Made by a program: the position numbers and the translations under genes. A stretch of DNA of 64,000 nucleotides from Aegilops tauschii subsp. strangulata. Taxonomy: Eukaryota > Streptophyta > Magnoliopsida > Poales > Poaceae. The DNA is taken from assembly GCF_002575655.3 (NCBI RefSeq), contig NC_053039.3, forward strand, positions 215,717,622 to 215,781,621, written 5' to 3'. Positions 11,990-23,584 of this stretch are shown one piece after another. Position 1 is the first letter of the stretch. Every line of letters begins with the position of its first letter. The notes beneath the pieces are model-generated. The model searched no databases. It was not told the DNA's origin and saw only the letters and a program-made list of their open reading frames with translations.

Positions 11990-12296
11990 ATTTGTCGTCT
12001 GCCCACTCTTTGCCGTCCGCTTGCTGACGGCAAAGAAAGTCTTTGCCGTCAGCCACAAGAAAACGGACGACAAAGATGTGGCTAATGGCAAACAAGGTCT
12101 TTGCCATCAGCCAGTTCTTTGCCATCCGCTGGCTGACGGCAAAGAATCTTTGCCGTCCGCTAGCAGACGGCAAAGAGGTGGGTGGGTCCAGTTATTGTTC
12201 AACCAACTCAAGCCCACCGGCCCCACCTCTTTGCCGTCCGCAAGTGGATGGCAAAGAATCTTTGCCGACCGTTGGCTGACGGCAAAGAGGCGGGTA
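11990..12296. repeat. CACTA left subterminal repeats
   Basis: TTTGCCGTCCGC and its complement GACGGCAAAG alternate about every 20-60 bases, often as short hairpins around GCTGGCTGAC-like loops. Such arrays are where CACTA transposases bind. The same motif fills the other end of the element. Confidence 0.9.
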
Positions 12297-12299
12297 CGT

Positions 12300-12737
12300 T
12301 AACGGCCGTCCCGCCCCCGTCCTCTGTCTCTTCTCTCCACTCTCTCATTCCTCCCCACCCACACCCGCGCTGCCGCCGCCTACCCCGTCTGCCGTAGCCG
12401 GCCGCACCGCCGCCCAGCACCCCTCCCCTGTGGCCCCCGACCTCCACCGCACCCCCGCCGCCCCTTCCACGTCGCCCCGCCCCCCCCGCCCCCTCCCCTC
12501 CGTCGCCATTCCCCACCCACACCGGCCCGCGCCGCCGCCGCCGACCCCGTCTGGCGTAGCCGGCCGCCCCGCACCCCTCCCCGACCTCCACCGCGGCCCC
12601 GCCGTCTCTTCCACGTTGGGCAGCCGCGCCGCGGCCGTCCCCGCCCCGTCCCGCCGCGGCCGTCCGGCCTCCCCCTCCACCGAGTCGCCGCCTCCTCCAG
12701 CGGCCGCCGCAGCCGTTCGGCCTCCCCCTCCACCAGG
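12300..12737 (+). other. GC-rich leader exon of the CACTA gene (inferred)
   Basis: A very GC-rich, Pro/Arg/Ala-coding stretch ends in CCACCAG followed by GTGAGCTCC, a good splice donor at about 12738. It probably forms the 5' leader or first exon of the gene continued at 13803. No conserved domain is visible. Confidence 0.4.
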
Positions 12738-12894
12738 TGAGCTCCTCCCCCTTTTTTGTTTAATTAGTTTCTTGTAGTTTAGTTTCTGTTTTAGTTATAG
12801 TTTTACTTTAGTTTATTTTAGATTAGTTTATTTTATTTTAGTTTATTTTAGATTAGTTTTAGTTTATTTTAGATTAGTTTTAGTTTTAGTTTAG

Positions 12895-13262
12895 AAGAAG
12901 AAGTAGAAGGAGGAGGGAGGAACAAGAGGAGGGAGAAGAAGAAAGAAGAAAAGAAGAAGAAGAAGAGGAAAATGGAGAAGAAGAAGAAGAAGAAGAAGAA
13001 GAAGAAGAGGAGGAGGAGGAGGAGGAGGAGGAGAAAGAAGAAGAAGAAGAAGAAGAAGAAGAAGAAGAGGAGGAGGAGGAGGAGGAGCAGGAGGAGAAAG
13101 AAGAAGAAGAAGAAGAAGAAGAAGAAGAGGAGGAGGAGGAGGAGGAGAAAGAAGAAGAAGAAGAAGAAGAAGAAGAAGAGGAGGAGGAGGAGAAGAAGAA
13201 GAAGAAGAAGAAGAAAGAGGAGAGGAGGAGAAGAAGAAGAAGAGAAGAAGAAAAGGAAAAAA
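12895..13262 (+). repeat. (GAA)n/(GAG)n purine microsatellite
   Basis: About 370 bases of almost pure purine on the plus strand, alternating GAA and GAG blocks in an irregular higher-order pattern. Long poly-Phe/Leu/Ser ORFs on the minus strand and Lys/Arg ORFs on the plus strand are by-products of the repeat. Confidence 0.95.
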
Positions 13263-13264
13263 GA

Positions 13265-13660
13265 GACCCCGACCCCCGACACCCGATCGACACCCCGACA
13301 CCTCGGCATGACACCCCGACCCCGACCCCCGACACCCTGACACCACACCCCGACCCCGACCCTAACCCCCGACCAACCGACTCCCTGACACCACACCCCG
13401 ACCCCGACCCCGACACCATGATACCCCGACCCCGACACGACACCCCGGCACGACACCCCGACCCCGACACCCTGACACCACACCCCGACCACCGACACCC
13501 CGACACCTGACACCCCGACCACCGACACCCTGACACCACACCCACCCTTACCCCCGACCCCCGACACCCTGACACCACACCCCGACCCACACCCCGACCC
13601 TGACACCCTGACCCCGACACGACACCCCGACCCCGACACCCTGACACCACACCCCGACCC
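13265..13660. repeat. CCCCGACACC minisatellite
   Basis: Nearly 400 bases built from ACCCCGACCCCGACACC and CTGACACCACA blocks in variable order. It lies directly after the purine tract, in an intron of the CACTA gene. Confidence 0.9.
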
Positions 13661-13802
13661 CATATATATTTGTGTTGATCGGGTGTATTTTTATTATGGT
13701 CATGATTATGATACACTTAAATTATATACATATTATTATGTACATGTCAGGTATCCAAATTTTTTATGTTGTACTAATTTCGTTTACTTTTTGTCATTGC
13801 AG

Positions 13803-16758
13803 GTGTTGACAGGATGGTGGGCAAGGGTCCAGAGCGCCCCGATCCTCCTGTGAGCGCTACTGGGAGGGGTGGTTCCATTATTCCAGCGCAGCTCCTCCGG
13901 AGAGTGCTGCTAGACAGTATGCAGACAATTGCGGCGGGCGCTTCTTCTTCGGCCGGGAGAGGTCGGGGGCAAGAAGGTCTACAAGCGTGGCTGTACAAAG
14001 CTCCCGCCCGTGCCGACGACCCCCGACCAGAGGTGGTTGATTGCGCCTAAAGGGTTGAAGTAAGTGCATTTACTATTTTTTTAACCTTTTGCCTTCATGT
14101 TCCTTCAAATTAATATCTAATGTGTTGGCCTTGTCATACTGCAGGGGCTGGGTACGCCCCCGTGGTGCCCGTAGGCCCAACCAGGTCCTTGATGTGCTTT
14201 GCCGGCAGCACTTCCCTGGGTGGGTCACGTTGCCCGGTGAGGGTCAGGTTCCACAGCTAGCACTGACTTGAGAGTTGTACTCGGTTGCCCCGGCCCCGCC
14301 GGAGGAGAGGGTCGACGGTGTCTTGTGCGAAACGGTGGCCGACATTGTGTTCTGACGGTTTTGGGTAATTTCTCCTTTACGGAATTAAAAATCAACACTA
14401 CCTAGTGATTGTACTAATCAGTGTTGTCTTGTTTGATTGCAGACCTTCTACAGGGTTTCAGAGGGAGAGCAGGAGGCCGCGTGTATGGTTGTCGAAAGCG
14501 AGTGCAAGCGCCTACTTCAGAACTTAAGGCACGAGGCTCGGGTGCAGGCCGTTCGAGACTACTACGCCTCGAAGGGTATTAGGAGGGGCAAGAAGAAGTG
14601 TCGCGGCAAGTTTCTGAGTAAGGAGAAGTACATGCAGGTAATTACCTATTCTTAAGGCCTTGAACTTAGTTTTCTTGATTTGATTCGTAGGTGTAGCACT
14701 GAAATTTCTCTTGACTCACTTAGGTGCCCCCGAGATGGTGTGTGGATAAGATGTACTGTTGGGAGGCGTTGGTGGATGCGTGGTGCTCTCCCCAATGGAA
14801 AGTCGAACACCAAAGGGCCAAGGATAAGCGCGACCAAATGGAAGGTGTGCCACACCATCAAGGGAGCTCCAACCTGTTTGAGTACGGGGATAACTGGGTA
14901 TGTGGTTTGCTACATGATTCATGCAATTCATTCTTCATGCTAGCATTTATCCCTTCCAAAATGACTTAATTAATATGCTTAGTTAGTTAAAAATGGCATA
15001 ACTACCTTGGATGGTTCATTTATGGCATATTTAGCTCTAAAATGACATAATAACCTTAGATAGCTCTATAAAATGACTTAATATGCTTTAGTTAGTTAAA
15101 AAGTGGCATAACTACCTTCGATAGCTCAATAACGACCTAAACTAATCTTAGCTAGTTCATTCATGACATAATTAGCTCAAAAATGACATCTTAACCTTAG
15201 ATAGCTCTATAAAATGACTTAATATGCTTTAGTTAGTTAAAAAATGGCATAACTACCTTCGATAGCTCAATAACGACCTAAACTAATCTTAGCTAGTTCA
15301 TTCATGACATAATTAGCTCAAAAATGACATCATAACCTTAGATAGCTCTATAAAATGACTTAATATGCTTTAGTTAGTTAAAAAATGGCATAACTACCTT
15401 CGATAGCTCAATAACGACCTAAACTAATCTTAGCTAGTTCATTCATGACATAATTAGCTCTAAAATGACATAATAACCTTAGATAGCTCTATAGAATGCC
15501 TAAATATGCTATAGTTAGCTCTAAAATGACATAATAACCTTGGATAGCTCAATAATGACATAATTAGCATACTTTGGTCAAAAATGGCATAATAATCTTG
15601 GTTACCTTGAAAATGACCTAAACTTAGCTTATTTTCCTCGAAAATGACATAATAACATTTCTTAGCTCCAAAATGACTTACTTACATAGCAATATCATTC
15701 TTCATGCTAGCTTGAGCCCTTAACTAATATTTTGTTCCTCTCTCTCAGGCACACCACCACAAGAAGCCTGTGCCAGGTCTGTTCGACCTCTATGGCATGG
15801 CCCATATGGCCCCGTACAAGAAGGCCAAGCCATTCACGGAGTCTGACCTAGATGATCCAGAGAGCTTCACCAACAAGACCTCCCACCACAAGCTTGTGAG
15901 GTACAGAGATGAGGGGAAGGCGAGGAAAGGGGAGGACTTTAACCCGAGCCAGGATCCTTTTGATACAGAGCTGGTGATGATATCTGGTGGCGGGAGGTCC
16001 CATGGCTCTCAAGCCATTGGTGATGGACTGATACGTTGTCCTAAGACTCTCCTACAGATCAAGAAGCGCCTGAGTAGCTCTGATCCTGAGATAACGCCTC
16101 GTGCACGGCCCGCGGAGATCGCCATGGCGGTTAGTTATACGGACTCTCTCACCTTTCCTCCATTAAATTGTGTGTGCGTCCGTCGATGATTACAATGCTA
16201 ACGAGGAGTGGTGTGTTGCAGGCTATTGTTGAGAAAGAGAGATTAAAGACGAAGGCGCTTGTGGAGGAGGCAAAAATGGAGGCACAAAGGGAGGCGGCAG
16301 AGAGGGAGAGGGAGTTGGAGGAGAGGACGGCTAACCTGTTGGAGGAGGAGAGGAACCGGAACGACAGCGCTAACCGGGCCCTATACGAGCTCATCGTTGT
16401 ATGTTTCTCGTGCATATTAGCCCAATCATGCACGTAATGTTCGCATTACTATCAAATATGACTAACTCGTGAGAACCAAATGTGCAGACCATGTGCCAGA
16501 AAAACGGTCAGGCCCCTCCGCCGATGCCCCAGATTGCTCCGGCGACCACGGTGAGTTTGATTTGAATGGTCGTTGCTTACTACTATTCACATTTCAGTTT
16601 GCGAACTTGCTAACGAGACATTATTGGAAATGATCTTTGGTGCAACATGGCTCCCGACAAGCATCGACCACTCCTTCTGCCAATGCCGGAACCCCGACCG
16701 GTCCTTCACCTCCGTCTGGCACTGGCGCAGCCCCAACCATTCCTACACCTTCGTGATA
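13803..16758 (+). pseudogene. CACTA Transposase_24 (Ptta/En/Spm)-type gene, degraded
   Basis: Ptta proteins are the accessory transposition proteins of plant CACTA elements. Eight exons with GT-AG borders can be traced: 13803-14059, 14145-14364, 14443-14637, 14724-14897, 15749-16129, 16222-16398, 16488-16550 and 16662-about 16758. Across the first junction the protein reads WLIAPKGLKGWVRPRG. Exon 3 has YYASKGIRRGKKK. Exon 4 has WCVDKMYCWEALVDAW and HHQGSSNLFEYG, the family's histidine-glycine block. Exon 5 has HHKKPVPGLFDLYGMAHM. Exon 6 is a charged coiled coil (KERLKTKALVEEAK). The last exons are Pro/Thr rich. In-frame TGAs at 14269 and 14353, and a frame change inside exon 1, disable it. 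Exon limits are from sequence inspection. Confidence 0.78.
14960..15720 (+). repeat. Intronic tandem repeat, 141 bp unit
   Basis: The long fourth intron consists of repeats. The marker ATATGCTTTAG recurs at 15081, 15222 and 15363, exactly 141 bp apart. More diverged units, all built on TAGCTC..AAATGACATAATAACC, extend to about 15720. Confidence 0.92.
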
Positions 16759-16779
16759 ACGGTATTTTTCTTCTTATTT

Positions 16780-17640
16780 AGCGTGTTTAGTCCATTTATG
16801 ACATAATTTAGCCTATTTAGTCCACAAATGACATAATAAGATGAAGAAAATCAAGGAAGAGGAAGGAAATAAGGAATAGGAAGAAAAGAAGAAGAAGAAG
16901 AAGAAGAAGAAGAAGAAGGAGAAGAAGACTAGAAGAAGAAGAAGATAAAAATGAAGTTAGCTCTAAGTTATATAAAAAATGGCATAATATGCTTAGTTAG
17001 GTCAAAAATGGCATAATTAGCTAGGTAAGCTCAAAAATGGCTTTTTTCTTCTTATTTAGCCTATTTAGTCCATTTATGACATAATTTAGCCTATTTAGTC
17101 CACAAATGACATAATAAGATGAAGAAAATCAAGGAAGAGGAAGAAAAGAAGAAGAAGAAGAATAAGAAGAAGAAGAACTTCTTCTTCTTCTTCTTCTAGT
17201 CTTCTTCTTCTTCTTCTTCTAGTTTTCTTCTTCTTCTCCAAAATGAAGTAAGCTCTAAGTTATATCTCATAATATGCTTAGTTAGGTCAAAAATGGCATA
17301 ATTAGCTAGGTAAGCTCAAAAATGGCATTTTTCTTCTTATTTAGCCTATTTAGTCCATTTATGACATAATTTAGCCTATTTAGTCCACAAATGACATAAT
17401 AAGATGAAGAAAATACAGGAAGAGGAAGAAAAGAAGGAATAGGAAGAAAACAAGAAGAAGAAAAAGAAGAAGAAGTTCTTCTTCTAGTCTTCTTATTCTT
17501 CTTCTTCTTCTTCTTCTTCTAGTTTTCTTCTTCTTCTCCAAAATGAAGTTAGCTCTAAGTTATATAAAAAATGGCATAATATGCTTAGTTCACTCAAAAA
17601 TGGCACAATTAGCTAGGTTAGCTCCATTTTACCTAAGTAT
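16780..17640 (+). repeat. Second tandem repeat (about 280 bp unit) with GAA/TTC palindrome
   Basis: TCCATTTATGACATAATTTA recurs at 16791, 17069 and 17354, spaced 278 and 285 bp. Each unit carries a GAAGAA tract. In the second and third units this is followed by TTCTTC tracts, so 17140-17240 and 17450-17540 can fold into long hairpins. Confidence 0.88.
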
Positions 17641-18047
17641 GCTTACTTCTTCTTCTTCTTCTTCTTCTTCATTTTCTTCTTCTTCTTCTGATTCTAGTCT
17701 TCTTCTTCTAACTTTCTTGTTTCCCATTTTGCAGATTTAATTCACTATATGGAAGCTTGCATGGATGGAGTGCTTGTTTCCCTTTTCTTTTTTTCGTTTG
17801 TATCGATGAAAAATGTGGAACTTGTTATATGGATGCATGGAACAATGTGTTGGATGAACATTGTGATGTTACTATAATATGTATGGATGGAACTCTGTTT
17901 CTTATTATGTATGTATGTTGTCATGGATGGAGCTATGTGTTGGATACATCATATGTTTGCTGTGCATGTGAAAAACAAAATATGTATATCTATGTGTGAA
18001 TTCCTGTGAAATTAAATGGATTCAAATAAAAACAGGGGATATGTAGC
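17641..18047. other. CACTA 3' gene-flanking region, no domain
   Basis: A (TTC)n tract at about 17645-17705 is followed by a GGATGG..TGT-rich segment. No coding domain is recognised. It lies between the repeat block and the right subterminal array. Confidence 0.5.
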
Positions 18048-18575
18048 CTGTTTGCCGTCCGCTAGCAGACGGCAAAGAGCTTCGTCGTCTGCTAGCAGAC
18101 GGCAAATAGGACACGTGGCAGCTACCTGTAAAACCTGGGAACACTGGCTGCCTATTTGGTCACTTTGGCGTCTGCCAGCAGACGACAAAGATTCAAATCA
18201 CGTTGCCGTCCGCTGGTGGACGGCATAGCTGGCCACGTGGCGGCTTCCTAGTACTGCCTAGCTGAGCTCTTTGCAGTCTGTCAGCGGACGGCAAAGAGCT
18301 TTGACTCTTTGTCGTCCGCTGGTAGATGGCAAAGAGCACCGTTAACCCCCTAACGGCTCTCACGCCACCGCACTGCCGTCCGTTGTCTTTGCCGTCTGCT
18401 GGCCTCGGATGGCGGACGACACAATCCTTTGCCGTCTGTTTCCAGGAAGCGGACGACAAAGAAGGCCTTTGCTGGCATGTGTTCAGACGGACAGTTTGTC
18501 ATCTACTGGCGGACGGCAAAGAAGTTTGCCGTCCGTGATCCATGCCTTTGCCGTCTGCCATGGCGGGCGGCAAAG
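18048..18575. repeat. CACTA right subterminal repeats
   Basis: TTTGCCGTC, GTCTGC(C/T)AGCAGAC and GACGGCAAAG motifs alternate in both orientations up to the right TIR, mirroring 11990-12296. Confidence 0.9.
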
Positions 18576-18593
18576 AAGCTGATTCCAGTAGTG
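18576..18593 (-). repeat. CACTA right terminal inverted repeat
   Basis: AAGCTGATTCCAGTAGTG, followed by TSD TCT. It pairs with 11972-11989. Confidence 0.95.
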
Positions 18594-18596
18594 TCT

Positions 18597-19073
18597 ATAG
18601 ATCTTGATGCCCAATATGTAAGCAGCTTCGCCGAGGTCTTTTATTGAAAAATTCTTATTCAAATATCCTTTTATGCTATCCAGAAATTCTACATCATTTC
18701 CAATCAACAATATGTCATCCACATATAATATCAGAAATGCTACAGAGCTCCCACTCACTTTCTTGTAAATACAGGCTTCACCATAAAGTCTGTATAAAAC
18801 CATATGCTTTGATCACCTTATAAAAGCGTATATTCCAACTCCGATATGCATGCACCAGTCCATAGATGGATCGCTGGAATTTGCACACTTTGTTAGCACC
18901 TTTAGGATCGGCAAAACCTTTTGGTCGCATCATATACAACTCTTCTTTAAGAAATCCATTAAAGAATGCAGTTTTGACATCCATTTGCCAGATTTCATAA
19001 AATGCGGCAATTGCTAACATGATTCGGACAGACTTAAGCATCGCTACGAGTGAGAAAATCTCATCGTAGTCAA
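18597..19073 (-). pseudogene. Angela-like pol fragment: central reverse transcriptase
   Basis: Minus-strand translation gives the copia RT core: IWQMDVKTAFFNGFL (catalytic Asp in QMDVKTAFL-type motif), EELYMMRPKGF, KFQRSIYGL, then FLILYVDDILLIGND with the YVDD catalytic box, and NKNFSIKDLGEA. The sequence is continuous with 11971 after removal of the CACTA, and with 26160 after removal of the gypsy. A shift between the YGLVHAY segment and the MVLYRLY segment (about 18780-18800) breaks the frame. Confidence 0.92.
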
Positions 19074-20290
19074 TGATGTCTACTATGCAACCTTCTTCTT
19101 GTAGACGTTGTTGGGCCTCCAAGTGCAGAGGTTTGTAGGACAATGGCAAATTTCCCTCAAGTGGATGACCTAAGGTTTATCAATCCGTGGGAGGTGTAGG
19201 ATGAAGATGGTCTCTCTCAAAAAACCCTGCAACCAAATAACAAAGAGTCTCTTGTGTCCCCAATACACCCAATACAATGGTAAATTGTATAGGTGCACTA
19301 GTTCGGTATGCATCACACAATCTCTGATTCATCTATTCAACCAACACAAAGAACTTCAAAGAGTGCCCCAAAGTTTCTACCAGAGAGTCAAGACGAAAAC
19401 GTGTGCCAACCCCTATGCATAGGTTCATGGGCGGAACCCGCAAGTTGATCACCAAAACATACATCAAGTGGATCAATAGAATACCCCATTGTCACCACGG
19501 GTATCCCATGCAAGACATACATCAAGTGTTCTCAAATCCTTAAAGACTCAATCCGATAAGATAACTTCAAAGGGAAAACTCAATCCATTACAAGAGAGTA
19601 GAGGGGGAGAAACATCATAAGATCCAACTATAATAGCAAAGCTCGCGATACATCAAGATCGTATCACCTCAAGAACACGAGAGAGAGAGAGAGAGATCAA
19701 ACACATAGCTACTGGTACATACCCTCAGCCCCGAGGGTGAACTACTCCCTCCTCATCATGGAGAGCGCCGGGATGATGAAGATGGCCACCGGTGAGGGAT
19801 CCCCCTCCGGCAGGGTGCCGGAACAGGGTCCCGATTGGTTTTTGGTCGCTACAGAGGCTTGCGGCGGCGGAACTCCCGATCTATTCTGCTTTCTGGAGGT
19901 TTCAGTATTGATAGGATTTTTTGGCGTAGGTCTCACGTCAGGGGGGTCTCCGGGTTGTCCACGAGGCAGGGGCCCACGCCCAGGGGGTGGGCGCGCCCCC
20001 CACCCTCGTGGGCAGCCCGGGACTCTCCTGGCCCAACTCTTTTACTCTGGGGGCTTCTTTTGGTCCAGAAAAAATCATCAAAAATTGGCACGTCAATTGG
20101 ACTCCGTTTGGTTTTCTTTTTCTGCAAAACTTAAAAACAGAGAAAAAACAGAAACTGGCACTGGGCTCTAGGTTAATAGGTTAGTCCCAAAAATCATATA
20201 AAATAGCATATAAATGCATATAAACATCCTAGATGGATAATATAATAGCATGAATGCTTCATAAATTATAGATACGTTGGAGACGTATCA
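19074..20290 (-). repeat. 3' LTR of the gypsy element (internally deleted)
   Basis: 1217 bp. Compared with the partner LTR it lacks about 470 bp: the sequence jumps from CTAGTTCGG (about 19305) directly to TATGCATCACAC. The ends TGATGTC..GTATCA are intact. Confidence 0.93.
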
Positions 20291-20305
20291 GCATCCCCAA
20301 GCTTA
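20291..20305 (-). other. Polypurine tract of the gypsy element
   Basis: On the minus strand TAAGCTTGGGGATGC immediately precedes the 3' LTR, the position of the plus-strand primer. Confidence 0.7.
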
Positions 20306-23300
20306 ATTCCTGCTCGTCCTCGAGTAGGTAAATGATAAAAGAAATAATTTATGAAGTGTGAATGCTAGCAGGTGCACAAGTTTGATCAATGATAATTTCA
20401 ATCACCTTTTCTAGCATCATTATATGTCATAACAGTAGCTCAACTCATAAAACTTTGCATGATCAAGTAACAAACTATTCACTTGTTAAAGTATAGATCA
20501 TAAACTTTCTTGAAAACTAACAAACCGTGTTATTAGTCATCAAACAATTACAATTCATCTTATTTTCAGGAAGAGTCTATGTCAGAGCTTTGATTCAGCA
20601 AACTTCACATACTCAGCTATCATTTAGTCTTCCATGATTGCTACCACTCAAAGCATATTTTTAGAACAAATAGTATTCATCGAACACCGAGAAAGATAGG
20701 GGCTTAATGTTTTGCCTCCCAACCTTTTACCTCAAGGGTAATGTCAACAATAATAATTCATGCTCAAATATATTTGAATGGCCATATATGCTTAGATCTT
20801 TCCATCACATGATGCTTGCCAACTAAAGAGTAGGTTGGAATGAGAAGGAATACTACCGACTCTTGCATAAAAGTAAAAGATAGGCGCTTCGCAGAGGGAA
20901 GCAGGGATTTGCAGAGGTGCCAGAGCTCGAAGCTAAAATAGAGATGAAAATAATTTTGAGAGGTATGCTTTCATTGTCAACATAACGACCAAGAGTTCCC
21001 AATATCTTCCATACTAGATACATTATAGGCGGTTCCCACGCAGAAAGGTAAAGTTTTTACTCCCCCTCCACCAACATTCACACTCCACGGCTTGTCCAAA
21101 ACAATGGGTGTCGTCCAACTATCAACATTCCTGGGATGGTTTTGTTTAAGTTATTTGTGAATTTGTTTTTGATCTTTTGATCATAGGACTGGGCATCCCA
21201 GTTACCAGCCATTTTCTCGTGAATGATGAGCGGAGTCCACTCATCGTGAGAATAACCCACCTAGCATGGAAGATACTGACAGCCCCTAGTCGCTACATAA
21301 GCGATTCGGGCATACAAAACAGATTATTATTTGAAGGTTTAGAGTTTGGCACATGCAAATTTACTTGGAACGGTAGGTAAATACCACATATAGGTAGATA
21401 TGGTGGACACTCATGGAAGAAACTTGGTTCAAGGAATTGGATGCACAAGCAGTATTCTTGCTTAGTACAGATATTTTTGCTAGCAAAGGATTCTAAATAG
21501 CAAGCACCACATGTTAGAGGATCCATAACAATATAACTTCTATACAAATATACCCAAGCATAACTCATTATGTTGTCTTCCTTGTCCAACTTGAACTAAT
21601 TTTCTCAGGTTTGAAAATAATTAATGGGGCTCACAATCATAGAAGATGTCCAAGATAGTATATTTATATGTGAAATCTCTCTTCCTTCAATATTCTTTCA
21701 TGAATTGTTCAAGTGACCAATACAATGTTTGCTAACCTTCAATAAATTTACCACCTTTACTTCTTATATGTGAAGTCATTACTACCCATGGGATAAGCAT
21801 ATGAAACATATATAATTTCATATTAATGATATTCAAATCATTCAACCATTTACTCATAGGATATAAGTGAAGCACACGAGTAAATGACAAACTACTCCAA
21901 AAAGATATAAGTGAAGATCAATGAGTAGTTAAATAATTATGTAGCTATGTGAAGACTCTCTCTCATTTAAGAGTTTCAGATCTTGATATTCAAATAGCAA
22001 CCAAAACAAAATAAAATGACATTTCAAGGGTAGCACTCATCATGTGAAGAATCAAAAACTTAGGATCAACCGATACTAACCGATAGTTGTTGAAGAAGAA
22101 AGGTGGGATGCCAACAGCATCCCCAAGCTTAGACGCTTGAGACTTCTTGAAATATTATCTTGGGATGCCTTGGGCATCCCCAAGCTTGAGCTTTTGTGTC
22201 TCCTTAATTCCTTTTATATCACGGTTTCCTAAATCTCGAAAGCTTCATCCACACCAAACTCAACAAGAACTCGTGAGATAAGTTAGTATAAACCAATGCA
22301 AAAAACCTTATCATTTTCTACTGTAGCGAATCACAAAAATTATTATTCAACATTGCATACTAAATGCCTCTGCATATTTAATACTCCTTTCCTCGAATAG
22401 AATCATTAAACAAGCAAACATATGCAAACAATGCAAACATAACAGCAATCTGCCAAAACAGTATAGTCTGTAAAGAATGCAAGATTCATCATACTTCCCT
22501 AACTCCAAACATTATGAAAGAAAATTCCCACTGTAGTGAATTTATCAGAGCTTATTATGCAAAAGGTTTCAACATTTTATCACATTCTGACTTTTCTAGG
22601 GAATTTTTGCAACAGCGGTAAACTTTCTGTTTTGAAACAGCAACATGTATACTTGCAAAATAAGCATGGTAAAGGCTATCCTTGACATTTTTATTGAAAA
22701 TAGAGATGCAAAAAATTATTATAAATAACATAAATCAAACCAAAATAAAACAAAATTACGCTCCAAGCAAAACACATATCATGTGGTGAATAAAAATATA
22801 GCTCCAAGTAAAGTTACCGATGAATGAAGACGAAAGAGGGGGTGCCATCCGGGGCATCCCCAAGCTTAGGCTCTTGGTTGTCCTTGAATATTACCTCGGG
22901 GTGCCTTGGGAATCCCCACACTTGGGCTCTTGCCACTCCTTATTCCATAGTCCATCGAATCTTTACCCAAAACTTGAAAACTTCACAACACAAAACTTAA
23001 CAGAAGATCTCGTGAGCTCCGTTAGCGAAAGAAAACAAAACACCACTTCAAGGTACTGTAATGAACTCATTCTTTATTTGTATTGGTGTTAAATCTACTG
23101 TATTCCAACTTCTCTATGGTTTATAAACTATTTTACTAGCCATAGATTCATCAAAATAAGCAAACAACACACGAAAACAGAATCTGTCAAAAATAGAACA
23201 GTCTGTAGTAATCTGTAACTAACGCAAACTTCTGGAACTCAAAAAATTCTACCAAAATAGTACGACCTAGATAATTTGATTATTGATCTGATGCAATTGG

Positions 23301-23584
23301 AATCAGTATTTTATCACGTTCTGGTGATTTTAAACAATTGTTTTCGTGAACAGAAAGTTTCTGGAATTTTCAGCAAGATCAAATAATTATCATCCAAGAA
23401 GATCCTATAGGTCTTACTTGGCACAAACACTAATTAAAACATAAAACCACATCTAAAAAGAGGCTAGATCAAATATTTATGACTAAACAGAACCAAAAAG
23501 AAAGAACAAAAATAAAATTGGGTTGCCTCCCAACAAGCGCTAACGTTTAACGCCCCTAGCTAGGCATGATGATTTCAATGATGC
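20306..23584. other. Gypsy interior, non-coding
   Basis: An AT-rich interior without domain-bearing ORFs. It carries four copies of a CATCCCCAAGCTT-type motif, a PPT-like sequence (for example about 22120, 22179 and 22855), scattered through the region. This suggests duplicated internal segments. Confidence 0.55.

Larger units (their letters stand above)
11972..18593 (+). mobile_element. CACTA (En/Spm) transposon, complete ends, non-autonomous
   Basis: The 6622 bp element has 18 bp terminal inverted repeats. The left end, CACTACTAGAATTAGCTT, and the complement of the right end, CACTACTGGAATCAGCTT, agree at 16 of 18 positions. It is flanked by TCT on both sides (11969-11971 and 18594-18596), the 3 bp TSD typical of CACTA elements. 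Removing it restores the copia RT reading across the site (ILGIKIY then RSRRLIRLSM). Subterminal GCCGTC/GACGGC repeats occupy both ends. Inside is a degraded Transposase_24-type gene but no TNP2-type transposase, so mobilisation would need a related helper. Confidence 0.96.

Noticed and set aside
13265..13660. Telomere-like repeat
   Set aside because: The C-rich unit is CCCCGACACC, not the plant CCCTAAA telomere repeat.
12869..13716. Long minus-strand ORFs (up to 276 codons) of Phe/Leu/Ser and Gly/Val/Ser, and a plus-strand Lys/Arg ORF
   Set aside because: They are translations of the GAA/GAG and CCCCGACACC simple repeats in an intron of the CACTA element. All frames stay open because the repeat lacks stop codons.
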